The notes: generated from the letters alone by a model not told the origin. 64,000 nucleotides of DNA from Salinisphaera orenii subsp. orenii MK-B5 (GCF_003788635.1 NZ_AYKH01000010.1:1-64000); one strand, 5' to 3'; positions 46,226-58,382 are shown, numbered from the stretch's first letter. Numbers and translations are program-made.

Positions 46226-46627
46226 TCAGGCGTCCTTGAGAAACGCCTCCACGGTGTCGGCGTCGAGCGCGTCCAGCCCGACGGTGCGCGAATGCGGCAG
46301 CGCGCCGGCCCCGGGGGCCTTGCGACGGAGCACCACGAGCGGCTGATAGGCATCGAATTCGGCGACGAAGAAGGCCACGCGCGGATCGCGAGTCGCGTCA
46401 CCTGGGCCGTAGATCCCACAGCGGGCGACCGACCATTCGGTCTCGACATCCTCGCGATACGTCCAGTCGCCGCGCTCGGCCGCGGCCCGGAACGCCGGTT
46501 CCACGCACTCGGTCAGCACCGCCCGGGCGCGCTCGGCGATCGTGCCGCGCCGTTCGGCCAGGCGCTCGCGAGCGCCCTGCTTGGACTGCACTTCATCGGT
46601 GGTGACTTCGAGCCAGCTGCGCGCCAC
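46226..46627 (-). CDS. Hypothetical protein, charged, unknown family
   Basis: A GTG at 46627 gives 133 residues and a weak AGGA site precedes it; an upstream extension of 74 codons is low-quality. The protein begins MARSWLEVTTDEVQSKQGAR, is rich in Arg, Glu and Ala, and contains DVETEWSVARCGIYGPGDATR and VAFFVAEFDAYQPLVVLRRK. There is no signal peptide or membrane segment. I do not recognise the family. It is isolated between the TonB receptor and the ligA-linked lipoprotein. Confidence 0.6.
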   Translation of the reverse strand: MARSWLEVTTDEVQSKQGARERLAERRGTIAERARAVLTECVEPAFRAAAERGDWTYREDVETEWSVARCGIYGPGDATRDPRVAFFVAEFDAYQPLVVLRRKAPGAGALPHSRTVGLDALDADTVEAFLKDA

Positions 46628-46721
46628 GTATCTGTCCTGCCTGCGGGTTGCGGTCGGCGGCCAAGCGTAAGCGCTGGCGCGCCGCCGCACAAGCGCATCG
46701 GGCGCTGCCGCGGCTCGGCGT

Positions 46722-49435
<2,714 letters not shown>

Positions 49436-49439
<4 letters not shown>

Positions 49440-50350
49440 CGGCGCTGGGCGATACGCGCGCGGCGGTCCAGATCCGCGATCTGGTCGAGCATGTACTGCG
49501 CGGTCTGGGCCTTGAGCAGCGCCCGCTTGTCGTCGAGCACGTCGCCGCCGAGCGCCTTGGCGAGGCCGTTGGCCGTCTCCATCATGTCGCGCATGGCCTG
49601 CACGCCCTCGACCGGCCCCGGCAGGACGAGAAACAGCGTCAGGCCCGGCGTGGCGAGCTGATCGCGCTCCGCCGGGTCGAGGGTGCCCGGCTTGAGCATG
49701 TTGGCGACCGCGAACACGGACTCGGGCACGCCGTTGGCCTCGGTCACGCGGTGATAGATGTCGTTGAGCCCGAACTTGAGATCCTGCGCCTTGAGCGCGG
49801 CGTGTATCGCCGGCCCCTCGAAGGCGCGGCCGTCGGGGCTGGCGACATGCAGCTGGAAGATCTGCTGTTCGCCGTCCGGTGCCCGCTGCGGGCGCATGTT
49901 CTCGACCCGCTCGCTGTCCGGCGGCGCCGGAGCCGCCGGCGCCGGCTCGGGCGCCGCGCTCGCTTCCGTGGCCGACGGCTCGCCGGCATCGGCATCCAGC
50001 CCGGACTCGCTGTCGGCCGGGGCCTCGGGCGGCGCGCTCTTGTAGGCCTGCCAGGACGCCTCCGCAGTCTCCTCGGGCAGCTCGGGCTCGGGCGCCGACT
50101 CGGACGCCGAACGCCCCTGCCCGTTCGCGGCCTTGCGACTGGCCGGGGTGCTCGAGGAAAGCGTGCGCACGCCGACGATGTAGGAGTCGCCGCCAAGCGC
50201 CTCACCGCGCGCCTCGGCGCCCTCCTGGTCGGCGGTTTCGTCGTCCATGCCCTGCCAGGGATCGCTCTCGGACTGACGGCGCAGGTACCAGTAGGCACCG
50301 GCCACCACCGCGATCACCAGAATCAGGAGAAGCCATTGCACGATAGACAT
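49436..50350 (-). CDS. zipA: Cell division protein ZipA
   Basis: ZipA tethers FtsZ to the inner membrane. The 304-residue protein has an N-terminal membrane helix (VQWLLLILVIAVVAGAYWYL), a central Pro/Ala/Glu-rich linker (about 60-155) and the C-terminal FtsZ-binding domain (QIFQLHVASPDGRAFEGPAI to the end). Its TAG stop lies within the CTAG that flanks the MITE-like element. smc is 36 bp upstream, the usual smc-zipA-ligA order. Confidence 0.93.
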
Positions 50351-50386
50351 AGGCGGATTGCGTGATGAAAGTGGACCGAACCGGGC

Positions 50387-53300
50387 CTAGCCGGCCATGT
50401 CGAGGGCTTGATCGATATCCACACTGACAAGCCGGGAGACGCCGGGTTCAGCCATCGTCACGCCGTGCAGCTGCTCGGCGAGCGACATCGTCAGCTTGTT
50501 GTGCGTGATCACGATGAATTGGACCTGTGTCGACATCCGGCGCACGAGCTCGCAGAAGCGCGACACGTTGGCATCGTCGAGCGGCGCGTCGATCTCGTCA
50601 AGCATACAGAACGGCGCCGGATTGAGCTCGAACAACGCGAACAGCAGCGCCACGGCCGTGAGCGCCTTCTCGCCGCCGGACAGCATCTGGATGGAGGCGT
50701 TGCGCTTGCCCGGCGGCCGCGCCATGACGCGGATGCCGGTGACCAGCCAGTCGTCTTCGGTCAGCTCCAGCGCGGCCTCGCCGCCGCCGAACAGGTCGGG
50801 GAACATGGCCGCGAAGCGGCCGTTGACCTGCTCGTAGGTGGCACGGAAGCGCTGTCGCGTCTCGCGGTCGATCTTGGCGATGGCCTGCTCGAGCGTCTCC
50901 AGCGCCTCGCTCAGGTCGGCGTGCTGCTCCCCGAGATAGGCCTCGCGCTCGGCCTCGGCGTCGTATTCCTCGATCGCGGCGAGGTTGATCGCGCCGAGAC
51001 CCTGGATACGGCGCTCGACCGCCTCGATCTCGCTGCTCCAGGCGTCGGCCGTGGCGTCGGCGGGCAGCTGTTCGACCAACGACGCCGGTGACTCGCCCAG
51101 CTCCTCCAGCTGTTCGACCACGCCGGCGCGCCGCACACCCGCGGTCTCGACCGCGATCTGGGCCTGCTGCAGCGCCTCGCGCGCGCTCTCCATGCCCTGG
51201 TCGGCCTGCATGGCCGTCTCGGACTGGGTCTCGAGGCGCTTCTCGCAGTCGGCCAGCCGCTCGCGGGCGCCGCGCAGCTCGCGCTCGGCGGCCTCGCGCG
51301 CCGCCACCGCCCGTTCATGGGCGTCGCTGTCGTCGGCCTCGTCGCCGTCCGGCGCGGCCTCGGCATCGAACGCCGCCAGGCGCTCGGCCACGTCCGCCCG
51401 GGCGGCGGCCGTGTCGCGCCGGCGGGCATCGAGACTCTCCACCCGCCCGGCCAGCGCCGTCTGCTGCGCCTCGACGTCGCGCAGGCGCTGCTCGGCTTCG
51501 CCGTGGCGCTTGCGGGCGGTCTCGCGGGCGGCGCGCGCTTCGCCCAGCTCGGCCTGAGCCTGACGCCGACGCGCCTGGAAATCCTCGGCCGCTTCGGCGA
51601 GCCGCTCCAGGCCCGCCTCGCGCGCGGCGGCCTCGTCCTTCGCGGTCTCGATCTGCTCGTTCAGGTCGGCGAGCTCGGTGTCGATCTCGGCGCGGCGCTC
51701 GCGGCGCTGGCGCGCGCGTTCCCGTTCGCCCTGATGCCGCGCACGCCGGGATTCCAGTTCGCTTTCGGCCGCGGCGATCGACTGATCGAGCGCCCGGCGA
51801 CTGTCGCGGGCGGTCTTCAAGGCCTGCCGCTGCTCGTCCAGCGCCGCTACTCGGGCCTCGAGATCGGCCTCGGCCTGGGCCACGGTCGCCGTGAGGGTCT
51901 CGATCCTCGCTTCGCGCTCCAGCACCCCGCGTTCGGCGGCCTCGCCGGCCGGCGTGACCAGCATCCCCCGGCCCACCCGGGCACCGTCCAGGGTCACCAG
52001 CCACTGATCGGCGGCGAGTTCATCGCGCCGGGCCAGCGCCTGGCCGATGTCATCGACCACGTAGATTTGGCGAGCCAGTGACCGGATGGCGGCCGGCGCG
52101 TCGAGACCGTCGGCCAGGCAGGCCAGCCCTGCCGGCCCGGCCGCGGGCGCTTCCGGCCCGTCGGCCGGCTCGGCGTCCGCCTCGGTTTCGACGAGGGTGA
52201 GCGGCTCGGCCGGCCACTCGCCTTCGACTGTCGGCAGGCGCGCGACCGCGAAGCCCTGGAGCCAGGGGCCCAGGGCCGACTCGACCGCGGTCTGCCAGCC
52301 CTCGCGGACCTTGATCCGGCGGGCGATGCCGGGCGCTTCGGCGCGCTCGTGCGCGGCCAGCCAGTCGCGCACGCCGGCATCGTCCTCGCGCAACACGGAC
52401 TGCTGGAGCTGGCGTTCGGAGGCCAGCCGCGCGCGACTCTCGCCGAGCTCGGTGCGCAGGCGCTCCACGGTCTGCTCCGACTCGGCCACACGCTGCTCGA
52501 GCGTTTCGACTTCCTCGGCGTGCCCGCGGGCGGCGCGCCGGTCGGCCTCGATCGCCGCCGAGCGCGTCTCGAGATCCTGTTCGGCGGCCGCCAGAGCTTC
52601 ATCATCCTCGCCGCCGAGACCTTCGCGCTCGCCGGTGCGGGCGTCGCGCCGCTGAATGAGCTCGTCGCAGCGCTCGCGGGCATAGCGTGCGCGGGTGCGC
52701 TCGGCCTCCAGCCGCTGGGCGGGGTTGTCGTCGCTGGCGTTGTGCTCGTCCCAGACGCGCTCGGCGTCGACCGCGGCCTGTTCGGCCGCATCCAGCGCCC
52801 GGCGGGCCTCGGAGCGTTCCGCCTCGGCCTGCGCCCGCGCGCGTTCGGCCGCGTCCCGCTCGGCGGCGAGATCCTCGGCCTGCCGGTGGTCCTCGGCCTC
52901 GCGCGCATCCAGCGTCTCGAGGCGCTCGACCAGTTCCGCGCGCTCGCGTTCGCGCAGCTCGCGCATTTCGCGGGCGTGGGCCCGCCGCTGCTCGATGCGT
53001 GCGGCTTCGCTCTGGGCGTCGTAGAACGCCGCCTGAGCCTGCTGGACCGCGGTCATCGCCGCCTGCTGGTCGGCGGCCAGCGCCTCGCGGGCCTCGCGGG
53101 CCTCGCGCTGGCCGGAGATCGCGCGGCGCAGCGCGTCCTCGCATTCGCGCTGCCGGGCCTCCGCGCCCTCGACCTGTTCGCTCTGGGCGGCCCAGCGCAG
53201 TGCCAGCAGCTCCGCGCGCAGACGGCGTTCGTCGGCCTTGAGCCTCTTGTATTTCTCGGCGTTGGCCGCCTGGCGCTTGAGCACGCCCAGGCGCTGGGTC

Positions 53301-53905
53301 ACCTCGCCGATGAGATCGTTCAGGCGCTCGAGATTCTCGCGGGTGTGGCGGATGCGGTTCTCGGTCTCGCGCCGGCGCTCCTTGTACTTGGAAATGCCGG
53401 CGGCCTCCTCCAGCACCTGCCGCATTTCCTCCGGGCGGGCCTCGATCAGGCGGTTGACCGCGCCCTGCTCGATCACGGCGTAGTTGCTGCGCCCGCCGAG
53501 ACCGGTCCCCAGGAACAGATCGATGACGTCCCGGCGCCGCGACTTCGCGCCGTTGATGAAATAGCGCGAGCCGCCGTCGCGGGCCAGTTCGCGCTTGATC
53601 GAGATTTCGCTGAATGCCCCGTACTCGCCGCCGAGCGTGCCTTCGCTGTTGTCGAACTTGAGTTCGACCGAAGCGCGGCCGACCGGCTTGCGCGCGCGCG
53701 AGCCGTTGAAGATGACGTCCTCGAGCGCCTCGCCGCGCAGCTGGCGCGCGCTGGATTCCCCGGTCACCCAGCGGACTGCGTCGATGACGTTGGACTTGCC
53801 GCAGCCGTTGGGCCCGACGACGGCCGACAGGTTGGAATCCAGCACGATCGTGGTCGGATCGACGAAGGACTTGAAGCCGGCGAGACGGATCGAACTCAGA
53901 CGCAT
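50387..53905 (-). CDS. smc: Chromosome partition protein Smc
   Basis: Smc is the ATPase of the ScpAB-Smc condensin. The 1172-residue protein has Walker A GPNGCGKSN near 31-39, two long coiled coils rich in Ala/Glu/Arg, a hinge around residues 490-650 with GWQTAVESALGPWLQ, and a C-terminal LSGGEKALTAVALLFALF signature followed by FCMLDEIDAPLDDANV. Smc plus ScpAB (rather than MukBEF) fits a non-enteric gammaproteobacterium. Confidence 0.97.
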   Translation of the reverse strand: MRLSSIRLAGFKSFVDPTTIVLDSNLSAVVGPNGCGKSNVIDAVRWVTGESSARQLRGEALEDVIFNGSRARKPVGRASVELKFDNSEGTLGGEYGAFSEISIKRELARDGGSRYFINGAKSRRRDVIDLFLGTGLGGRSNYAVIEQGAVNRLIEARPEEMRQVLEEAAGISKYKERRRETENRIRHTRENLERLNDLIGEVTQRLGVLKRQAANAEKYKRLKADERRLRAELLALRWAAQSEQVEGAEARQRECEDALRRAISGQREAREAREALAADQQAAMTAVQQAQAAFYDAQSEAARIEQRRAHAREMRELRERERAELVERLETLDAREAEDHRQAEDLAAERDAAERARAQAEAERSEARRALDAAEQAAVDAERVWDEHNASDDNPAQRLEAERTRARYARERCDELIQRRDARTGEREGLGGEDDEALAAAEQDLETRSAAIEADRRAARGHAEEVETLEQRVAESEQTVERLRTELGESRARLASERQLQQSVLREDDAGVRDWLAAHERAEAPGIARRIKVREGWQTAVESALGPWLQGFAVARLPTVEGEWPAEPLTLVETEADAEPADGPEAPAAGPAGLACLADGLDAPAAIRSLARQIYVVDDIGQALARRDELAADQWLVTLDGARVGRGMLVTPAGEAAERGVLEREARIETLTATVAQAEADLEARVAALDEQRQALKTARDSRRALDQSIAAAESELESRRARHQGERERARQRRERRAEIDTELADLNEQIETAKDEAAAREAGLERLAEAAEDFQARRRQAQAELGEARAARETARKRHGEAEQRLRDVEAQQTALAGRVESLDARRRDTAAARADVAERLAAFDAEAAPDGDEADDSDAHERAVAAREAAERELRGARERLADCEKRLETQSETAMQADQGMESAREALQQAQIAVETAGVRRAGVVEQLEELGESPASLVEQLPADATADAWSSEIEAVERRIQGLGAINLAAIEEYDAEAEREAYLGEQHADLSEALETLEQAIAKIDRETRQRFRATYEQVNGRFAAMFPDLFGGGEAALELTEDDWLVTGIRVMARPPGKRNASIQMLSGGEKALTAVALLFALFELNPAPFCMLDEIDAPLDDANVSRFCELVRRMSTQVQFIVITHNKLTMSLAEQLHGVTMAEPGVSRLVSVDIDQALDMAG

Positions 53906-54080
53906 GAGGGGCGCTCGATCGCGGGCCGCCCGGGGCCGCGGCGGCTGGTCGCATTGTGGCTGGCCCGGATCACATCGGCCTCCGCAGGCGGCATCGAGTC
54001 GGTGCGGCGCTTGGACGCGCGCCGAGCCGGCTAGTGTACCCTAGCGATTCACACGCGTTACAAAGCCGCCGACATCGACC

Positions 54081-54470
54081 ATGCCGAGCCAGCCCAGCCG
54101 CGACCTGCAGACCTTCGACAATCCGACCCCGGAACGCGACTACACGATCCGCATGCGAATCCCGGAATTCACCTGCCTGTGTCCGGTCACCGGGCAGCCG
54201 GACTTCGCCACGATCCATCTCGAGTACGTGCCGGAAGCCCGGTGCGTGGAGCTGAAGTCGCTCAAGCTCTACATCTGGTCCTATCGCGACGAGGGCGCGT
54301 TTCACGAGGCCGTCACCAACCAGATCCTGGCGGATCTGGTGGCGGCGACGGACCCGCGATTCATGCGCGTTAGAGCCGAGTTCTGGATGCGCGGCGGCAT
54401 CGATACGAGCGTGATCGCCGAGCACCGCGCCGACAACTGGCACCCCGGCACGCCGGTCGCTCTGCCGTAA
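54081..54470 (+). CDS. queF: NADPH-dependent preQ0 reductase QueF (unimodular)
   Basis: QueF reduces the nitrile of preQ0 to the amine of preQ1 for queuosine in tRNA. The 129-residue product has the catalytic cysteine in [16 protein letters not shown] and the QueF motif [20 protein letters not shown]. It belongs to the short type I form, not the bimodular 280-residue form of E. coli. It is divergent from smc. Confidence 0.95.
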   Translation: MPSQPSRDLQTFDNPTPERDYTIRMRIPEFTCLCPVTGQPDFATIHLEYVPEARCVELKSLKLYIWSYRDEGAFHEAVTNQILADLVAATDPRFMRVRAEFWMRGGIDTSVIAEHRADNWHPGTPVALP

Positions 54471-54500
54471 GCGGCAGGCCGGCCGCCTGCACGGCCGGCA

Positions 54501-55172
54501 TCAGCGCATCAGCACCAGGTTGTTGCCCTGCACACGCACCCGCGTTCCGGTGTCGATGGTATCGGCGGTGGCGACATCGACCCGGCGACTGCCACCGGCA
54601 TCCATGGCCACTTCGACCTGGTAGTAGGTCTCCTTGCGGATGCGCTTCTCGACCTCGTTGCCGGCGAAGGCGCCGCCCAGCGTGCCGGCGATCTGCGCGA
54701 TCGTCTTGCCGGAGCCGCTGCCGATCTGACTGCCCACGACGGCGCCGGCCACGCCACCGGCCACCGCGCCCACGCCGGAACCGCTCTGGGCGTTGCGGGT
54801 CACTGGCGTGATCGATTGCACCGTGCCGCAGTCACCGCATACCGGCTCCTGCTCGCGCGCCGCGGCCTCACCGGTATCGCCGGTCTCGGCCTGCGCCTGC
54901 CCGGTATCGGCGTCGGAGTCATCGCGGGCCTCGGCCTGGCGCTGTTCGGCCTCGCGCTTGTCGGCGGCCGCCGCCTCGATCTCTTCGCGGGCCTCGGCTT
55001 CGGCCTTGGCCTGCTCGGCGTCCTCGAGACGCTGTCGGGCCTCGGCCAGCTCGGCGTCGGCCTGCTCGATATCGGTGCGGGCGTCTTCGGCGCCGCTGTC
55101 GGAACAGCCCGCGAGCATGGTGAGCGCCAGCATCAGCGCGAAGCATACGGCGGGCATACGAATCGTTGTCAT
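54501..55172 (-). CDS. Glycine-zipper (SlyB-like) lipoprotein
   Basis: The start is ATG at 55172 (MTTIRMPAVCFALMLAL) with GGAAG upstream, giving 223 residues. A lipobox (LAGC) makes it a lipoprotein. A long Glu/Ala/Arg coiled coil spans about 28-85. The C-terminal half has the glycine zipper GVGAVAGGVAGAVVGSQIGSG and a conserved SlyB/Pcp end (YYQVEVAMDAGGSRRVDV). Such proteins occur at the outer membrane; function is unknown. The N-terminal coiled coil is an extra relative to typical SlyB. Confidence 0.85.
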   Translation of the reverse strand: MTTIRMPAVCFALMLALTMLAGCSDSGAEDARTDIEQADAELAEARQRLEDAEQAKAEAEAREEIEAAAADKREAEQRQAEARDDSDADTGQAQAETGDTGEAAAREQEPVCGDCGTVQSITPVTRNAQSGSGVGAVAGGVAGAVVGSQIGSGSGKTIAQIAGTLGGAFAGNEVEKRIRKETYYQVEVAMDAGGSRRVDVATADTIDTGTRVRVQGNNLVLMR

Positions 55173-55291
55173 GACGTGCTTCCCCTTGAATCTTCTACAC
55201 TGTCGCGGCCATTGACGGTGTCTCGACCGGGCCGGTCGAGTCGCCGCCCTTGCGCCATCATCAGAGTCTATTCGCGCCAACCGAACGCAGC

Positions 55292-56080
55292 ATGAATCCG
55301 ATCGCCGAATTCTCGTCGGGCCCGACGTATCTGCTCCGCGGCTTCGCGCTCCTGCGCGAACGCTCGCTGCGGCGCTACGTCGTCATCCCCATCGTCATCA
55401 ACATCCTGCTGATCGCGGCCATGGTATCGCTGCTCGGCTGGGGGCTGGATCGCTGGCTGGACGCCTGGCTCGCCGGGCTGCCGGACTGGCTCGCCTGGCT
55501 GGAGGGCGTGCTCTGGTGGGTCGGTATCGTGCTGTCGACGCTCGCCTTCTGCTACGTGTTCACACTGCTCGCCAATCTCATCGCGAGCCCCTTCAACGGC
55601 CTGCTCTCCGGGCGCGTCGAGGAGCTCGTGACCGGCCGGGCCCCGGATTCGGGCATGAGTCTCACGCGCGAGATGGCCGACGGCGTGTTCGGCGAACTGC
55701 GGCGGTTGCGCTGGTACGCCGGCAAGGCATTGTCGCTGGGACTGGTCAGCCTGGTGCTGCTGTTCCTGCCGCTGGTCAATCTGGCGATCGCACCGCTGTG
55801 GTTCGCCTTCGGCGCCTTCATGCTCGCCTTCGAATATCTAGACCAGCCGATGGGCAATCGCGGCATGGCCTTCGACGCCAAGATCGCGCGTCTGCGGGCC
55901 CACCGCTGGCGTCACCTCGGTTTCGGCAGTCTGGTGACGCTGGCCACGGCCGTGCCCCTGGCCAATCTCGTCGTGATGCCGGCCGCCGTGGTGGGGGCGA
56001 CGCTGCTCTATCTGGAGACCGATACGAGCGAAGATGCGGTCAACCGCGCCGCGACGAGCGCTCCTGCCAGGCGTCGCTGA
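55292..56080 (+). CDS. cysZ: Sulfate transporter CysZ
   Basis: The 262-residue membrane protein begins MNPIAEFSSGPTYLLRGF and has the CysZ pattern: helices around VIPIVINILLIAAMVSLLGW, FCYVFTLLANLIASPFNGLLS, LVSLVLLFLPLVNLAIAPLWF and a last hydrophobic pair. LIASPFNGLLS is a family signature. CysZ proteins carry sulfate into the cell for cysteine synthesis. The end overlaps the convergent phosphatase gene by 41 bp. Confidence 0.93.
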   Translation: MNPIAEFSSGPTYLLRGFALLRERSLRRYVVIPIVINILLIAAMVSLLGWGLDRWLDAWLAGLPDWLAWLEGVLWWVGIVLSTLAFCYVFTLLANLIASPFNGLLSGRVEELVTGRAPDSGMSLTREMADGVFGELRRLRWYAGKALSLGLVSLVLLFLPLVNLAIAPLWFAFGAFMLAFEYLDQPMGNRGMAFDAKIARLRAHRWRHLGFGSLVTLATAVPLANLVVMPAAVVGATLLYLETDTSEDAVNRAATSAPARRR

Positions 56081-56843
56081 CCGCGCGCACGAGTGCCAGC
56101 GTGACATGATCGAAATCGTAGTCGGTCGCCGTCCGCAGTCGCTCCGCGGGGCGGCCCGGCTCACCCAGCGAGTCCAGCACGAGCACGGCATCGTCGAAAC
56201 GCTGGCGCCGCGTATCGTCGTTGACGGTCACGATCGACGCCACCCCGGCGCCCGTGGCTGCGGTCACGCCGACCGCGGAATCCTCAACAGTGACGCAGCG
56301 CTCGGGGGCGCAATTTAGCCGGCGGCAGGCCTCGCGATAGAGATCGGGCGCGGGTTTCTTGTGCTCGACCTCGTCGCCGCAGACACAGAGCGCGATGTGG
56401 CGCACGAGAGCCGGGCCCAGTGCATGGGCCAGAAACGGCTCCAGGGTCGGCCGGCTGGCGTTGGTGACGATGGCCACCGGCACGCCGGCATCGCCCGCCT
56501 CCGCGATCAGGCGGGCCACGCCGGGCCGCAGCGGGATCTCGCCCCGCTCGAGGCGACTGCGGAAATGATGCGTCTTGCGCTGATGCAGTTCACGCACCCA
56601 GCCAGCCGCGTCGTCGTCGATCGCCGCGTCGTGATGGCCGAGCGACGGATCGAACTGCTCGATGTAGTGATGGATACGCTCACGCCCGCCGGAGACGCGC
56701 AGCAACCGGCGATAGAGTTCCGGCGTCCACCGCCAATCGAGACCGAAGTCCTCGAAAGCGCGATTGTAGGCGGGCAGATGGCCCTGGGGTTCGGTGTCGG
56801 CAAGCGTGCCGTCCACATCGAAGAGGAGCGCACCGAGGCTCAT
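56040..56843 (-). CDS. CbbY/beta-phosphoglucomutase-type HAD hydrolase
   Basis: The start is ATG at 56843 (MSLGALLFDVDGTLADTEPQG), giving 267 residues. Motif I DVDGTLADTE, the CbbY-type cap with HLPAYNRAFEDFGLDWRW, motif II IVTNAS and motif III with KKPAPDLYREACRRL are present. CbbY homologues hydrolyse sugar phosphates such as xylulose-1,5-bisphosphate; the substrate here is not known. It is convergent with cysZ (41-bp overlap) and divergent from dksA. Confidence 0.88.
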   Translation of the reverse strand: MSLGALLFDVDGTLADTEPQGHLPAYNRAFEDFGLDWRWTPELYRRLLRVSGGRERIHHYIEQFDPSLGHHDAAIDDDAAGWVRELHQRKTHHFRSRLERGEIPLRPGVARLIAEAGDAGVPVAIVTNASRPTLEPFLAHALGPALVRHIALCVCGDEVEHKKPAPDLYREACRRLNCAPERCVTVEDSAVGVTAATGAGVASIVTVNDDTRRQRFDDAVLVLDSLGEPGRPAERLRTATDYDFDHVTLALVRAVSDAWQERSSRRG

Positions 56844-56985
56844 GTTGGCGTTGCGGACTCGTGGGTGGGGTCGGAAGCGGCGCAGTGTGCCAGAGCCCGA
56901 TGCCGGCTGCACGGCCGCAACGAACGATTGCGCAGGCGCTGTTTTTTTGCTAAACGTACGCGCTGTTTTACGACTCGAGCGCATC

Positions 56986-57429
56986 ATGGCGGTTAAAAGC
57001 AGCACCTCCAAACTCGACGCACCTCAAGAGTTTACGCCCTACACCCCGAAAGAGGGTGAGGAGTACATGAATGAGGCGCAGCGCGAACACTTCCGCAACA
57101 TCCTCGTGAACTGGAAGCGCGAGCTGATGGAGGAAGTCGACCGCACGATGCATCACATGAAGGACGAGGCCGCGAACTTTCCCGACCCGACGGATCGCGC
57201 CAGTCAGGAGTCGGAATTCAGCTTGGAGCTGCGCACGCGCGATCGCGAGCGCAAGCTGATCCGCAAGATCGACCAGGGCATCGCCCGCGTCGACCGTGAC
57301 GAATACGGTTTCTGCGATACCTGCGGCACGGAGATCGGCATACGCCGCCTCGAGGCCCGCCCCACGGCCACCCTCTGCGTCGACTGCAAGAGCCTGGACG
57401 AGATCCGCGAGCGCCAGCTCGGACGCTGA
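56986..57429 (+). CDS. dksA: RNA polymerase-binding transcription factor DksA
   Basis: DksA enters the RNA polymerase secondary channel and, with ppGpp, controls rRNA and amino-acid promoters. The 147-residue product (E. coli 151) has the coiled-coil tip DPTDRASQESEFSLELR with the two acidic residues needed for activity, and a four-cysteine zinc finger (CDTC and CVDC). The start is ATG at 56986. A terminator follows at 57453. Confidence 0.97.
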   Translation: MAVKSSTSKLDAPQEFTPYTPKEGEEYMNEAQREHFRNILVNWKRELMEEVDRTMHHMKDEAANFPDPTDRASQESEFSLELRTRDRERKLIRKIDQGIARVDRDEYGFCDTCGTEIGIRRLEARPTATLCVDCKSLDEIRERQLGR

Positions 57430-57452
57430 CCGCGGGGCAACCGCACGCCGAC

Positions 57453-57480
57453 AATGCCCGCCACCGCGCGGGCATTTTTA
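57453..57480 (+). terminator. Intrinsic terminator after dksA
   Basis: AATGCCCGC (57453-57461) pairs with GCGGGCATT (57468-57476) around a six-base loop, followed by TTTA. It sits 24 bp after the dksA stop and separates it from phaR. Confidence 0.85.
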
Positions 57481-57577
57481 ATGTACTGCGCAGCGATCTG
57501 GGTTCGCCACGCCGAATCTGGCACAATCATCATGTCGCAACGCAGCATGACTGCGTCCTTCAGCCGGGGCACCGAGG

Positions 57578-58120
57578 ATGACCGAAAACACACGCATCAT
57601 TAAGAAATATCCGAACCGGCGGCTCTACGATACCGAGGTGAGTCGTTACATCACGCTGGAGAACATTCGTCAGCTCGTGATTCGCGGCGAGGATTTTCAG
57701 GTGATCGACAAGCGCAGCGGCGAGAACATCACGCGCACTATCCTGCTGCAGGTCATCAGCGAGCAGGAGGAAGGCGGCGACCCCATCTTCCGGACCGAGG
57801 TCCTGCGCAACATCATCCGTTTCTACGGCGATTCGATGCAGAGCACCTTCAGCTCCTATCTCGAGCTCTCGCTGGAGTTCTTCAGTGAACAGCAGCATCA
57901 GTTCAAGGAACGCATGCGGCGCCTGCTCGGCGCCAACAATCCGCTCACGGCGCTGCGCGAACTGTCGCAATATCAGCTGCCGATCTGGCGCAGTGTCCGT
58001 CGCGAGTTTCTGTCCAACCTGACCCGCCGCGAGAAGGAAGAGGCCACACAGAAGTCGCTGTCGGAGAGTGAAAGCCGGAAGGCGTCGCCGGACAGCGACG
58101 AGCGATCCGACGATCGTTAG
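57578..58120 (+). CDS. phaR: Polyhydroxyalkanoate synthesis repressor PhaR
   Basis: PhaR represses PHA granule genes by DNA binding that is relieved by polymer. The 180-residue protein has the N-terminal PhaR DNA-binding motif RIIKKYPNRRLYDTEVSRYI and the accumulation-regulator domain with TILLQVISEQEEGGDPIF. The C-terminus is acidic and disordered. No PHA synthase genes are in this window. A weak inverted repeat follows at about 58120-58155. Confidence 0.94.
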   Translation: MTENTRIIKKYPNRRLYDTEVSRYITLENIRQLVIRGEDFQVIDKRSGENITRTILLQVISEQEEGGDPIFRTEVLRNIIRFYGDSMQSTFSSYLELSLEFFSEQQHQFKERMRRLLGANNPLTALRELSQYQLPIWRSVRREFLSNLTRREKEEATQKSLSESESRKASPDSDERSDDR

Positions 58121-58170
58121 AAACTATCGACGCCATCAAAACGCAGTTTCGTTTTTCGGGCTCACGATGT

Positions 58171-58199
58171 TTGACTAAAGTCGTAGACGCAACTATACT
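58171..58199 (+). promoter_or_regulatory. Sigma70-like promoter of a candidate small RNA
   Basis: TTGACT (58171-58176) and TATACT (58194-58199) are separated by exactly 17 bp, close to consensus. No protein gene follows on this strand; instead the three-hairpin candidate RNA and its terminator do. Confidence 0.8.
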
Positions 58200-58205
58200 G
58201 CAACG

Positions 58206-58297
58206 CAACATCGGCAGACACGCCGAACCACCGAATCTCCTCCGAAAGGCCTAACGGCCTTTCTCGCACCTTGCCCCCTTTCCTAGGGGGCTTTTTT
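58206..58297 (+). ncRNA. Candidate intergenic small RNA with anti-Shine-Dalgarno motif
   Basis: About 92 nt are expected from a promoter at 58171-58199 to the end of a U-run at 58297. Hairpin 1 is TCGGC/GCCGA (58211-58226). Hairpin 2 is GAAAGGCC/GGCCTTTC with a TAAC loop (58244-58263). Hairpin 3 is the terminator. Between hairpins 1 and 2 is an unpaired stretch with CTCCTCC (about 58237-58243), complementary to Shine-Dalgarno sequences. It lies between phaR and the convergent pnp, with no coding capacity. I do not recognise a known RNA family; the 5' end is inferred. Confidence 0.72.
58273..58297 (+). terminator. Intrinsic terminator of the candidate small RNA
   Basis: GCCCCCT (58273-58279) pairs with AGGGGGC (58285-58291) around a five-base loop, followed immediately by six T residues. 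Confidence 0.9.
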
Positions 58298-58355
58298 ATG
58301 GGTGTCGTAGAAATCCGACCGCCCGAGCGATCAGGCCCTCTCGCCACGCAGCCAC

Positions 58356-58382
58356 AAAAAAGGGCCCCGAAGGGCCCTTCTT
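58356..58382 (-). terminator. Intrinsic terminator of pnp
   Basis: On the minus strand AAGGGCCC pairs with GGGCCCTT around a TTCG tetraloop (58379-58360), followed by a run of T residues. It lies about 70 bp after the pnp stop. Confidence 0.9.
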
